Part shown: positions 33,655 to 41,748 of the stretch, one piece after another
Numbering within the stretch: the stretch's first letter is position 1
Layout of the letters: the number at the start of each line of letters is the position of its first letter
Assembly: GCA_041658205.1 (NCBI GenBank)
Contig: JBBAAO010000002.1
Location: forward strand, 496,001 to 560,000
DNA from: Bacteroidota bacterium
Lineage (GTDB): Bacteria > Bacteroidota > Ignavibacteria > UBA10030 > UBA8401
Length of the DNA stretch: 64,000 nt
Direction of reading: 5' to 3'
Notes under the pieces: generated by a model
Told to the model about the DNA's origin: nothing
The model's database searches: none
Seen by the model: only the letters and a program-made list of their open reading frames with translations
Position numbers and translations under genes: made by a program

Positions 33655-34026
33655 ATGAGAGATTTCAGAAAATTAAATATTTGGATCCAGGCTGTAGAAA
33701 TTGTTACGAAAATCTATGAGCTGTCAACGTTATTGCCTGATTCTGAGAAATATGGTTTACGTTCTCAAATTCAGCGAGCGGCTGTCTCGATACCATCTAA
33801 TATTGCCGAAGGGGCTAGTCGTAACAGCGAAGTTGAATTCAAACGGTATCTTGAAATTGCTATAGGATCATCCTTCGAATTGGAAACACAATTAATTCTA
33901 ATTCAAAATTTGAAAATGGTGCCCAGCGAAGTAATTAAAGATGTTTTTGCATTGATTTCTTCTGAACAAAAAATGGTAAACACTTTAATCTCTAAAATTA
34001 ATTCGAACAAACATTTAAATGACTAG
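33655..34026 (+). CDS. Four-helix-bundle protein of the S23/IVP (23S rRNA intervening sequence) family
   Basis: This encodes 123 residues from ATG 33655; TTG at 33649 is the alternative. The family pattern is clear: MRDFRKLNIWIQAVEIVTKI, LPDSEKYGLRSQIQRAAVSI, then PSNIAEGASRNSEVEFKRYL and the amphipathic helices LEIAIGSSFELETQLIL. These small helical-bundle proteins are found inside rRNA intervening sequences and elsewhere, and share their fold with the Avd accessory protein of diversity-generating retroelements. Their biochemical role is unknown. The gene lies exactly between two inverted heptad arrays (33573-33621 and 34036-34070), with about 34 and 9 bases to spare. Confidence 0.88.
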   Translation: MRDFRKLNIWIQAVEIVTKIYELSTLLPDSEKYGLRSQIQRAAVSIPSNIAEGASRNSEVEFKRYLEIAIGSSFELETQLILIQNLKMVPSEVIKDVFALISSEQKMVNTLISKINSNKHLND

Positions 34027-34035
34027 TTTCCATAC

Positions 34036-34070
34036 GCTAGCAGCTAAGAGCCAAAAGCTAAAAGCCAATA
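34036..34070. repeat. Right arm of the inverted period-7 repeats around the S23/IVP gene
   Basis: Five words: GCTAGCA, GCTAAGA, GCCAAAA, GCTAAAA, GCCAATA. It starts 9 bases after the S23/IVP stop codon and lies 37 bases before the cysS ATG. It is complementary in kind to the left arm. Confidence 0.75.
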
Positions 34071-34107
34071 TTATTTTTCTCTTTCAAAAAAATCAACTAT
34101 ACATCTA

Positions 34108-35550
34108 ATGCCTTTAATTATTACCAACTCTCTCACTCGTACAAAAGAAGAATTCAAACCTCTCACTGAAGGCGTTGTGCGCATGTATGTCTGCGGACCG
34201 ACAGTGTATGGACTTTCGCATCTTGGCCATGCAAAAAGTTATGTATCATTCGATATTGTTGTTCGATATTTACGCTACCTTGGATATAAAGTAACGTATG
34301 TGCAAAATATTACCGACGTGGGACACTTGACGGATGATGCGGACGAGGGGGAAGATAAAATTGCAAAACAAGCTCGCAAAGATAAACTCCATCCCATGCA
34401 GGTGGTGGAATTGTACACCAAAGAATATTTCGAGGATATGGACGCGATGAATATTCTTCGTCCCGATATCTCTCCCCGCGCTACGGGACATATTCCGGAA
34501 CAGTTGGCGATGACGGAGCAATTGCTGGATAAGGGTTTTGCATACGAAGTAAATGGTTCCGTCTATTTTGATGTGAGCAAAGATCCGGAATACGGAAAAC
34601 TCTCCGGAAGAATTCTTGAAGATGCCGAAAGCGGAACGCGCGTTGATATTAAGTCAGAAAAAAAACACCCGGCAGACTTTGCACTCTGGAAAAAAGCGGA
34701 ACAGAATCACATTATGCAATGGAATTCACGATGGGGATTAGGTTTTCCCGGATGGCATGTTGAGTGCTCTGCGATGTCGATGAAGTATCTTGGTGAGACA
34801 TTCGATATTCATGGCGGAGGAATGGATAATCAATTCCCTCATCACGAGTGCGAGATTGCCCAAAGCGAGAGTCTTACAAAAAAACCGTTCGTAAAATACT
34901 GGATGCATAATAATTTGGTAACGGTCAACGGTCAGAAGATGGGGAAATCGCTCGGGAATTTTACCACATTGAAGGATGCATTCAAAAAATTCGAACCGGG
35001 GGTTATACGATTTTTCATTCTGCAAAGTCATTATCGAAGCACGCTTGATTACAGTGAGCAGGCTGTGGAAGGAGCAGCGAAAGGTTTGGAAAAATTACGC
35101 AGCACCGTTGCCCGTTTGCGTACAGAAATCGGAAAGAAACGAACAGGATCAAGCGATTTCAAAGAACGATTGAAGGATTACAAGAAACGCTTCTTTGAAG
35201 CAATGAATGACGATTTCAATGCTCCGGCCGCTATCGGCGTTTTATTTGAACTTGTTCGAGAAACGAATGAACTGCTTACCGACGGACAAAATGCGTCTCA
35301 CGAATTTTTAATAACGCTCGATGAATTCTTTTCTTCTGCTTCTGAGATAGTGCTTGGTATTAGGCTCTCGGTTAATGCGAAAGAGTCAGGTGAATTAGAA
35401 GAAAAACTATTAGATTTGCACATTCAAGCACGTCAAAGAGCTAAACGATTACAAGCATGGGAAGTTGCTGATTTTATTAGAAAAGGGTTAGAAGAAATGA
35501 AAATTAAGATTGAAGATACAAAAGAAGGTACTACGTGGAAGAAATTCTGA
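34108..35550 (+). CDS. cysS: Cysteinyl-tRNA synthetase
   Basis: This encodes 480 residues. Class I signatures are present: CGPTVYG with the zinc Cys, the HIGH motif as HLGH (LSHLGHAKSYVSFDIV), and KMSKS as KMGKS (NGQKMGKSLGNF). The catalytic region GWHVECSAMSM and the zinc residues in HHECEIAQSE are intact. The C-terminal helical DALR-like domain follows from about 340. It loads Cys onto tRNA-Cys. Its last 16 bases overlap the start of a BrnT-type toxin gene. Confidence 0.96.
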   Translation: MPLIITNSLTRTKEEFKPLTEGVVRMYVCGPTVYGLSHLGHAKSYVSFDIVVRYLRYLGYKVTYVQNITDVGHLTDDADEGEDKIAKQARKDKLHPMQVVELYTKEYFEDMDAMNILRPDISPRATGHIPEQLAMTEQLLDKGFAYEVNGSVYFDVSKDPEYGKLSGRILEDAESGTRVDIKSEKKHPADFALWKKAEQNHIMQWNSRWGLGFPGWHVECSAMSMKYLGETFDIHGGGMDNQFPHHECEIAQSESLTKKPFVKYWMHNNLVTVNGQKMGKSLGNFTTLKDAFKKFEPGVIRFFILQSHYRSTLDYSEQAVEGAAKGLEKLRSTVARLRTEIGKKRTGSSDFKERLKDYKKRFFEAMNDDFNAPAAIGVLFELVRETNELLTDGQNASHEFLITLDEFFSSASEIVLGIRLSVNAKESGELEEKLLDLHIQARQRAKRLQAWEVADFIRKGLEEMKIKIEDTKEGTTWKKF

Positions 35551-35837
35551 AATTTGAATGGAGTAACAACAAAGCCAGTTTGAATTTGAAGCAGCATAAT
35601 GTTACTTTTGAAGAGGCATCCACTGTGTTCTACAACCCTCTTGCGAAGATATTTGATGACTCTCGTCATTCTCTTAGTGAGGTAAGAGAGATAATTATAG
35701 GGAATTCTATAAGAGGAAGATTATTATTTGTTGCATTTACCGAAAGAAAAAATAGTATCCGAATTTTTAGTGCACGTAAAGTGACAAAACGTGAAAGGAA
35801 AGAATATGAAGAAAACAACCGTAATGAAATCAAATGA
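35535..35837 (+). CDS. brnT: BrnT family toxin (RelE-like RNase)
   Basis: This encodes 100 residues from GTG 35535, inside the 3' end of cysS. Family pattern: LKFEWSNNKASLNLKQHNVT, then FEEASTVFYNPLAKIFDD, RGRLLFVAFTERKNSIRIFS, ARKVTKRERKEYEEN. BrnT is a small ribonuclease toxin that blocks growth until bound by its antitoxin. The antitoxin gene overlaps its end by 32 bases, the usual toxin-first order of this type II system. The overlap with an essential tRNA synthetase gene is notable. Confidence 0.85.
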   Translation: MEEILKFEWSNNKASLNLKQHNVTFEEASTVFYNPLAKIFDDSRHSLSEVREIIIGNSIRGRLLFVAFTERKNSIRIFSARKVTKRERKEYEENNRNEIK

Positions 35838-36048
35838 TGATTTTGAATTAATGCCCGAATATAAACTCGATTATAGCATTGCAAAACCGAACCGATTTGC
35901 ACAAAAACTCGGCAAACGCAAAATTATTTTACTTGACGCGGACGTTGCAAAGATTTTTCCGAATGGAAAACTTGTGAATGATACATTGCGCGCTATTCTT
36001 AAAATTGTCCCAAGACAATCTCTGCATCGTAAAGTGAGCGTGCGATGA
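35806..36048 (+). CDS. BrnA-like/CopG-type antitoxin partner
   Basis: This encodes 80 residues from ATG 35806, with AAAGGAAAG upstream; GTG 35791 is an alternative. The N-terminus LMPEYKLDYSIAKPNRFAQK is the toxin-binding tail seen in antitoxins paired with BrnT, and IILLDADVAKIFPNGKLVNDTLRAI looks like a ribbon-helix-helix DNA-binding domain. Such antitoxins repress their own promoter. Here, however, the pair overlaps cysS and lacks an obvious private promoter. The stop codon overlaps the next gene's ATG (ATGA). Confidence 0.75.
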   Translation: MKKTTVMKSNDDFELMPEYKLDYSIAKPNRFAQKLGKRKIILLDADVAKIFPNGKLVNDTLRAILKIVPRQSLHRKVSVR

Positions 36049-36803
36049 AAAAATATTTATTTTCAATGCTATTCATAGTAATTCCTGTTATCGCACAAAA
36101 CTCCGCTGGTGATGCGGCGAATGTTGAACCGCGTTATCTCATTGATACTCCAACGGCGGGTCTCCTTAAACGCGGAGCGTTCTCGCTTGAATCGAACTTC
36201 TTTCAGGATGGGGGATTGATGTTCGGATTGTATGCCGGCGCGCTCGATCGTTTAACGTTTGGTATTTCGTATGGCGGAGTCGGTGTTATCGGGAAATCAA
36301 ATGTTCAGATGCAAAAACTTCCGGGTGTGATGCTGAAGTATCGCCTGTTTGATGAAAGTGAATCAATGCCGGCGATAGCATTTGGTTTCGATTCACAGGG
36401 AAAAGAAACATACATTGATTCACTCGAACGATTTACGATTAAGTCGCGCGGAATTTTCATTGCTGCCAGCAAAAATTATTCATTCATGGGCTTTCTCTCA
36501 TTTCACGGTGGGGTGAATTGGTCGATGGAAAAGAAAGATGGTGATAAAGACATGGATGTTTTTGCCGGAGTGGAAAAATCATTCGGACAGGAACTCTCGC
36601 TTTTAGCAGAATACGATTTTGCATTTAACGACAGCCATGCCAGAGCAATTGGTCAGGGAAAAGGATATTTGAACACCGGAATTCGGTGGTCGCTTGCAAA
36701 CGGATTGACTCTTGGTTTTGATTTGAAAAATGTTGTGAAAAATCAAAAAAATGTCACATTTGCAAATCGGACATTAAAAGTAGAATATGTAAGGACATTT
36801 TAG
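36045..36803 (+). CDS. Outer-membrane protein, hypothetical
   Basis: This encodes 252 residues. A signal peptide (MKKYLFSMLFIVIPVIAQNS) is followed by strands such as GAFSLESNFFQDGGLMFGLY, LTFGISYGGVGVIG and GVMLKYRLFDESESMPAIAF, ending LTLGFDLKNVVKN...KVEYVRTF. This suggests a small barrel, similar to the YjbH/outer-membrane-porin-like hypotheticals of this group. It overlaps the antitoxin stop by 4 bases (ATGA), so it may be translated with the toxin-antitoxin genes. A weak hairpin follows. Confidence 0.65.
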   Translation: MKKYLFSMLFIVIPVIAQNSAGDAANVEPRYLIDTPTAGLLKRGAFSLESNFFQDGGLMFGLYAGALDRLTFGISYGGVGVIGKSNVQMQKLPGVMLKYRLFDESESMPAIAFGFDSQGKETYIDSLERFTIKSRGIFIAASKNYSFMGFLSFHGGVNWSMEKKDGDKDMDVFAGVEKSFGQELSLLAEYDFAFNDSHARAIGQGKGYLNTGIRWSLANGLTLGFDLKNVVKNQKNVTFANRTLKVEYVRTF

Positions 36804-36810
36804 AAAATTT

Positions 36811-36831
36811 CTGAAATTTCGATAATTTCAG
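36811..36831 (+). terminator. Weak hairpin after the outer-membrane protein gene
   Basis: A 7-bp stem CTGAAAT/ATTTCAG (36811-36817 with 36825-36831) lies 8 bases after the stop codon. There is no strong T-run, so this is only a possible end point. Confidence 0.35.
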
Positions 36832-37040
36832 CTGTTTGTTAAGCACCTTTGACTTTTCTGATTCATTTCAGTACAATTATCAAGAAGTTATTCATTCACA
36901 ACCTGCTTATCTATTAAACCTTCGCTACTGATTCTTCATCTACATTGATAACCTTACGGTTTTGTGGTACATTGTATTGTAAGGAATGATTTTCCGTTCC
37001 CGGCTGTTCATTTAAACAGTTAAACATCAAGAGGTGCGAT

Positions 37041-38105
37041 ATGAAATCCGTGCTGAGATTATTCGTTTCTGCAATTGTTGTTTTTTCACTTGCAGGATGT
37101 TATACAGAACTTGCTACGGTGGAGCGTCAGGAAAGCGATATTGCCTATGATTCCGATACATCGTATGATGAAGGCAACACGACGATCAATAATCACTATT
37201 ACCTCGACGATGATTATCGCCAATCTCGCCTTCGCGTGTCGTTCAATTATTATTATCCTACTTACTCATCCTGGATAAGCTCGTATTATCATTCCTATTT
37301 CAATGACTATTATTGGGGAATGTCCTACCGGCCATCATGGTATTACGATCCATTTTATACCTATTATCCGCCGTATGGTTGGTGCTATTATCCATCACCA
37401 TATTATCATCCGTGGTATCCATATTATCCTCCAATCGCCTACTACCCTGGATATTATTCAATGCCAGTATATGCAAATAATCCGGCAACGCCGAATCGTC
37501 CAAGAACGGATGGACCGACGAGAGATCCGCAACCGGAAGATCGACTTCGACCGATCCCCGGAACTACACCAACAACAGAACCGCCTATAACAAGTACTGA
37601 CGTTCGTCCAACCACTGGCGAAGCACGCCCGATAGAAACGTCCGGAAGAAAACCAGAACAACCATGGTGGGAACGATTAAATACAGAACGTCCTACAAAA
37701 TTGGCAGATGAAGCACGGCCGATTGACAATGACAAAGGAAATAAACCACCTCGCGAAAATGTTCCTGGATACAATCCTCCAACACATAATCGTCCGAATT
37801 CGGATGGAGAAGCACGACCAACCGAGCATCCAAAGAATAATCAACCGACATATACACCACCAAAAAATAAACGTCCAGGTAGTGAAGATCGTCCAGTGGA
37901 AAGACCGAAACGAGGTGAGCCGAAATATTCACCTCCGGTCAAACAATCAGTGCCAAAAGATGAAGCGCGTCCTGTTGAACGCCCGCGAGAGACACGACAG
38001 CCGTCGTACAATCCTCCTACGCAATCAACGCCGCCGCAATCTGCTCCACCCAGAAGCAGTGGTGGAGGTTCTTCGTCGGGTGGAAGCGGAAGGAAACGAG
38101 ACTAA
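37041..38105 (+). CDS. Tyr/Pro-rich lipoprotein with repeated EARP motifs
   Basis: This encodes 354 residues. Lipobox FSLAGC (Cys20). Residues of about 67-145 are extremely Tyr/Pro/Trp-rich (YYDPFYTYYPPYGWCYYP and similar). From about 150 onward a Pro/Arg-rich region repeats short units such as GEARPIET, DEARPIDN, GEARPTEH, DRPVERPK and DEARPVERP. The tail is GGGSSSGGSGRK. This looks like a flexible, sticky surface or periplasm-spanning polymer rather than an enzyme. It is the first of three tightly packed genes (1-base and 15-base gaps). Confidence 0.7.
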   Translation: MKSVLRLFVSAIVVFSLAGCYTELATVERQESDIAYDSDTSYDEGNTTINNHYYLDDDYRQSRLRVSFNYYYPTYSSWISSYYHSYFNDYYWGMSYRPSWYYDPFYTYYPPYGWCYYPSPYYHPWYPYYPPIAYYPGYYSMPVYANNPATPNRPRTDGPTRDPQPEDRLRPIPGTTPTTEPPITSTDVRPTTGEARPIETSGRKPEQPWWERLNTERPTKLADEARPIDNDKGNKPPRENVPGYNPPTHNRPNSDGEARPTEHPKNNQPTYTPPKNKRPGSEDRPVERPKRGEPKYSPPVKQSVPKDEARPVERPRETRQPSYNPPTQSTPPQSAPPRSSGGGSSSGGSGRKRD

Positions 38106-38106
38106 T

Positions 38107-38808
38107 ATGCATGCAAAATTAACATTGATGATGACTATTGTTGTGATGTTCGCATTTTCTCAAAGTGGATGTTATACAAAACTAATGACACCGCAGGAAT
38201 TTGTACACACACAGCGTTATCAACCGAAGAAAAATTTTACGGATAATTCTTATTCTATCAATTACAATCAATCATGCGTTACGTGTCATAGCGTCACGGA
38301 ATTAAACGAACGCACTGAAGATTTGGAGTATTATGGAGTTCGAACAGTTCATGATGGAATTACATTGTCGTCACGGTTGTGGATTGATGGATCCGTTCTT
38401 CAACCGAGTATTCTTGTTCCAAGCCCCTCACCTTATTGGCCGAGCCCATATGACCCCGTGACTCCTTGGTGGACACCTTTGGGAACGACAGTAACAACAA
38501 CGACGAATCTTCCTTCCGGCGATGGGAACAGAATTCGAAATGGTGGATCAACGCGTGATGAAAATAAAGAGGGTGAACGAAACGCACCGATTTCTTCACC
38601 GACTTACACACAGCCGCAAGCTCCGGTGGGTGGAACAACACCGGTACCATCTACTCCAGCTCCGGCAGTACAAGTGGCACCATCGACACCGCCGGCACAA
38701 ACAAATGACAGCGGTAGAACAAGAGAATCAAATGAAAATACCAATTCATCCAACCGTACTCGAAGCGACGGAGCAACAAGGGATGATAATGGCAACAGAC
38801 CGAGATAA
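38107..38808 (+). CDS. Lipoprotein with one CxxCH motif and a low-complexity tail
   Basis: This encodes 233 residues from ATG 38107, one base after the previous stop. The leader ends SQSGC (Cys22) followed by YTK, nearly the same post-cleavage sequence as the preceding lipoprotein (CYTE), which suggests relationship. A single heme-c-type CVTCH motif lies at 57-61. The last 130 residues are Pro/Thr/Ser/Asn-rich. A mono-heme role is possible, but no distal Met or His ligand can be fixed, and a longer in-frame opening upstream (from 37708) lacks sense as a gene. Operon with genes on both sides. Confidence 0.65.
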   Translation: MHAKLTLMMTIVVMFAFSQSGCYTKLMTPQEFVHTQRYQPKKNFTDNSYSINYNQSCVTCHSVTELNERTEDLEYYGVRTVHDGITLSSRLWIDGSVLQPSILVPSPSPYWPSPYDPVTPWWTPLGTTVTTTTNLPSGDGNRIRNGGSTRDENKEGERNAPISSPTYTQPQAPVGGTTPVPSTPAPAVQVAPSTPPAQTNDSGRTRESNENTNSSNRTRSDGATRDDNGNRPR

Positions 38809-38823
38809 TTAGTGAGAAAAACC

Positions 38824-40272
38824 ATGATGCGTTTTATTTTGTTTATGACAACAATGTTGTTGATGCATACAATTGTATTTGCTCAATCTTCCGAAGATGC
38901 CTTACGATATTCAGCAAGAGGGAATGGTTCCGGTTCGCGCGCCCTCGGAATGGGAAATGCGTATATCGGCGTATCGGATGATTACAGCGCTGCTGTGTGG
39001 AATCCCGCAGGACTTGCGCAGATGCGAAGATTAGAAATGATGGGAGGGATATCAAGCACTGGCCTTTCCAATGATGCAACATTCTTTTCTGCAAAACAAA
39101 ATGCAAGCACTTCTGCAACATCACTGGACAATATTGGATTTGTCTTTCCGTTCCCGACTGTTCAAGGGAGTCTTGTATTTGCGTTTGGATACAGCCGAAT
39201 CGCCGATTATGCATCGACAGTGAAGTTTGAAGGATTCAACAGTGGAAGTTCCATTATTTCATCGTTGTACGATTCCGATGTTCAATATGACATTCCCTTC
39301 AATACGTATTTGACTAATTCTGCAGGATACAGTGCTGTTCAAAATAATGTCAATCAACGCGGAGTAATTAAAGAAGGAGGAAATCTTGGTCAATGGTCAT
39401 TTGCCGGCGCAGTTGATATCGAAGAAAATATTTCGTTCGGTGTTTCTTTGAATGTCTATTCTGGGATGTATGATTACACACGAAACTATGTGGAGGAGGA
39501 TACTCGCAACATCTATAATAACACTGCCGCAAGTCTTCTGAAAGATTCTGCCTATTTACGGTTCAACAAATTTTATTATGATAGTTTTTTAAGCAGCGAA
39601 TTGAGCGGCGGCAATATTACCCTGGGAATGATGTATCGATCAGAACTTTATCGGGTAGGATTGATTGCAAAAGGACCGACATCAATTAAAGTGCAGGAGA
39701 CGTACATAAACGAAGGTGAAAGTGTATTCGATAATAATGGCGGCTCATGGAATACAACAAATCCAGCAAAAAAATATTCTGCCCCCAATTCCAATAACGA
39801 ATACGGTGTTAGTTCACCGTGGACATTTGGTGCGGGAGGATCATTGTACATTCAACCGGAATTGTTGCTTGCTGTGGATGTTGACTATGTCGATTGGGCG
39901 CAGATTGAGTGGACAGATAGTCCGGCGATGGAAAAAAAGAACACACAATTACAATCGCTTTTCCGGTCAACTGTCAGTTACCGGATAGGTGCAGAGTTCG
40001 ACATCCCGACTACCGAAATGCGAGTCCGCGGGGGATATTCGGTGACTCCATCGCCGTATAAAAATGATCCAAGCACTTTTGATCAGACCATGTTCACCGG
40101 AGGAATCGGTATTTTCCTTCAACGGAATGTTGTGTTGGATGGTGCATTCGCATATGGTTCTTATAAATCATTTCGCAATCAATACTCTATCCCGGGTTTG
40201 GCAAACGCTTCCAGAACCGACGAATCGATCACGACAACATTGGTGAATTTTACCGTCAGCTATCGTTTTTAG
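38824..40272 (+). CDS. FadL/OmpP1-like outer-membrane transport protein
   Basis: This encodes 482 residues from ATG 38824; GTG 38812 is the alternative. A signal peptide ends FAQSS. The early motif SRALGMGNAYIGVSDDYSAA, followed by WNPAGLAQ, is typical of FadL/PorV-like barrels. Many amphipathic strands follow, and the last residues TTLVNFTVSYRF form a C-terminal aromatic strand. It may move hydrophobic compounds or act with T9SS, since the PorV family is FadL-like. Third gene of the lipoprotein cluster; a terminator follows at 40307. Confidence 0.78.
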   Translation: MMRFILFMTTMLLMHTIVFAQSSEDALRYSARGNGSGSRALGMGNAYIGVSDDYSAAVWNPAGLAQMRRLEMMGGISSTGLSNDATFFSAKQNASTSATSLDNIGFVFPFPTVQGSLVFAFGYSRIADYASTVKFEGFNSGSSIISSLYDSDVQYDIPFNTYLTNSAGYSAVQNNVNQRGVIKEGGNLGQWSFAGAVDIEENISFGVSLNVYSGMYDYTRNYVEEDTRNIYNNTAASLLKDSAYLRFNKFYYDSFLSSELSGGNITLGMMYRSELYRVGLIAKGPTSIKVQETYINEGESVFDNNGGSWNTTNPAKKYSAPNSNNEYGVSSPWTFGAGGSLYIQPELLLAVDVDYVDWAQIEWTDSPAMEKKNTQLQSLFRSTVSYRIGAEFDIPTTEMRVRGGYSVTPSPYKNDPSTFDQTMFTGGIGIFLQRNVVLDGAFAYGSYKSFRNQYSIPGLANASRTDESITTTLVNFTVSYRF

Positions 40273-40306
40273 ACCAGGACACTTCTAAAATTGATTGTTA
40301 TTATGC

Positions 40307-40326
40307 ACGCCGCTTCCCAGCGGCGT
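40307..40326 (+). terminator. Intrinsic terminator after the porin gene
   Basis: An 8-bp perfect stem (40307-40314 with 40319-40326) has a TCCC loop, followed by TCGTATTTT. It ends the three-gene lipoprotein-porin transcript. Confidence 0.7.
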
Positions 40327-40409
40327 TCGTATTTTAAAGTTGAGTTTCGTTCAGACTTTCAATAAGTTATATTATTGTATAGCAGTTTTACCTGGGGGGA
40401 CACTTCACT

Positions 40410-41597
40410 ATGTTTGGAAATAAACCGACCGTCATATCTAACGACCAGCAACGAGATCTCATTTCAAAGCATCTTCGTTATGCGGATGAATTGGTGCGCG
40501 CAAAAAATTTTGAAGCAGCAATTGAAGAAATTAAAAAAGCGCTCCAGATCGATCCGAAACATTCTCTCGCCCGCTCTTTTCAACAGCGAATACTCTTGAT
40601 TCAAAAGCAAAACGCCTCGCCGGATGACCTTTTAGCAAAGGGACCGAGCCAGGAAGAGATCACGCAGATGATTGCGCAAATGTTTGCCGTTGCGGAACAA
40701 ATGATTGGCAAGCGGATGTATCAGGAAGCATTAAAAAAGATCGCTGAGGTGTACACACTCGATCCGGGAAATCATTTTGCGAAGGCCTATTCCGATAGGA
40801 TTGAACAATTGATCATGGAGCAGGAACAGGTCGGTCGTCAGGTCTTTAAAGAAGCGATCCAACAGAAGAAGCCGGAACCGACCGTTGATACGCCTATCGA
40901 CATGGAACGGGGAAGTTTGATGATGTACGATGAGATGATGAAAGAGGTCTGGTTCGATGGAAAAGTAACACCGGAAGAAGAGCAGGAACTTCAAGTCGTA
41001 CGGGAGATCTTCAACATCACCATGGAAGAGCATACCGTTATTGAGCGAAAGGTGAAACACAAAGCGTATATTGATGCGCTTAAACTTGCTTGGAAAGATG
41101 GAGTCATCACGGATATGGAACGTCAGGTGTTGGATATGATGCGCCGCCGGTACGCCATCACGGAAGAGGAACATGCTTCACTGGAACGGGCAGTGCAGGA
41201 TGCGAAGAAGGGGACGCAACCAAAAGCGAGAATTCTTATTGTCGAACCGGATAAGAATCAATTAGTCACGTTGATGCGTGCACTTCAGTCTCGGAATTTT
41301 GAAGTAGTTATTGCTGCAAGAGCTGAAGATGCGCTGCAAGTGATGATTAAACAACATCCGAAATTGATTATTACCGAGGCGGTATTTCCGCTAGGCCATT
41401 TAGATGGATTCGGTTTTTACCAAAAAGTACAGGAACATCCGGCACTTAAAGGAACACCATTCTTTTTTGTGAGTGATGCAAAAAGTCAAAAAGTGTTTCA
41501 TGCCGCCCTGCGGCTTGGATTTGATGCATGTATGACGAAACCGATCGATATGGATCTGCTGTTTGCTGCGATTGATGGAAGATTACTGCTGAGATAA
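40410..41597 (+). CDS. TPR protein with a degenerate response-regulator receiver domain
   Basis: This encodes 395 residues. TPR-like helices lie at about 15-130 (two similar units, AKNFEAAIEEIKKALQIDP and KRMYQEALKKIAEVYTLDP). Two similar helical acidic units at 172-215 and 220-262 (KEVWFDGKVTPEEEQELQ; KLAWKDGVITDMERQVLD) resemble TerB-type modules. A receiver domain at 273-395 has the acidic pocket IVEPD, Ser355 and Lys377, but the phospho-acceptor Asp is replaced by Glu323 in LIITEAVFP. It is probably an always-on or phosphate-independent adaptor. A GGGGGG ribosome site lies upstream. Monocistronic. Confidence 0.78.
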   Translation: MFGNKPTVISNDQQRDLISKHLRYADELVRAKNFEAAIEEIKKALQIDPKHSLARSFQQRILLIQKQNASPDDLLAKGPSQEEITQMIAQMFAVAEQMIGKRMYQEALKKIAEVYTLDPGNHFAKAYSDRIEQLIMEQEQVGRQVFKEAIQQKKPEPTVDTPIDMERGSLMMYDEMMKEVWFDGKVTPEEEQELQVVREIFNITMEEHTVIERKVKHKAYIDALKLAWKDGVITDMERQVLDMMRRRYAITEEEHASLERAVQDAKKGTQPKARILIVEPDKNQLVTLMRALQSRNFEVVIAARAEDALQVMIKQHPKLIITEAVFPLGHLDGFGFYQKVQEHPALKGTPFFFVSDAKSQKVFHAALRLGFDACMTKPIDMDLLFAAIDGRLLLR

Positions 41598-41748
41598 CGT
41601 TTACCATCGTACTAAAAATACAATATCTCATCCAATTGAAAATGGATGTCAGAATGAACTCCAATCTGAATGTATCCTTTCTGACGTTTTTGAATTAACA
41701 TAAATCAAAATAGATACAGCTGAATTGTATTGACCAGAGGACAATACT

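Noticed and set aside
33655..34026. True rRNA intervening sequence
   Set aside because: No rRNA sequence flanks the gene; it lies between recN and cysS.
33573..34070. CRISPR-like array reading of the 7-base repeats
   Set aside because: Words are only 7 bases, contiguous and degenerate, with no spacers and no cas genes.
37708..38106. N-terminal extension of the CxxCH lipoprotein frame
   Set aside because: This part overlaps the Tyr/Pro-rich lipoprotein in another frame and is a low-complexity shadow; the signal peptide begins at 38107.
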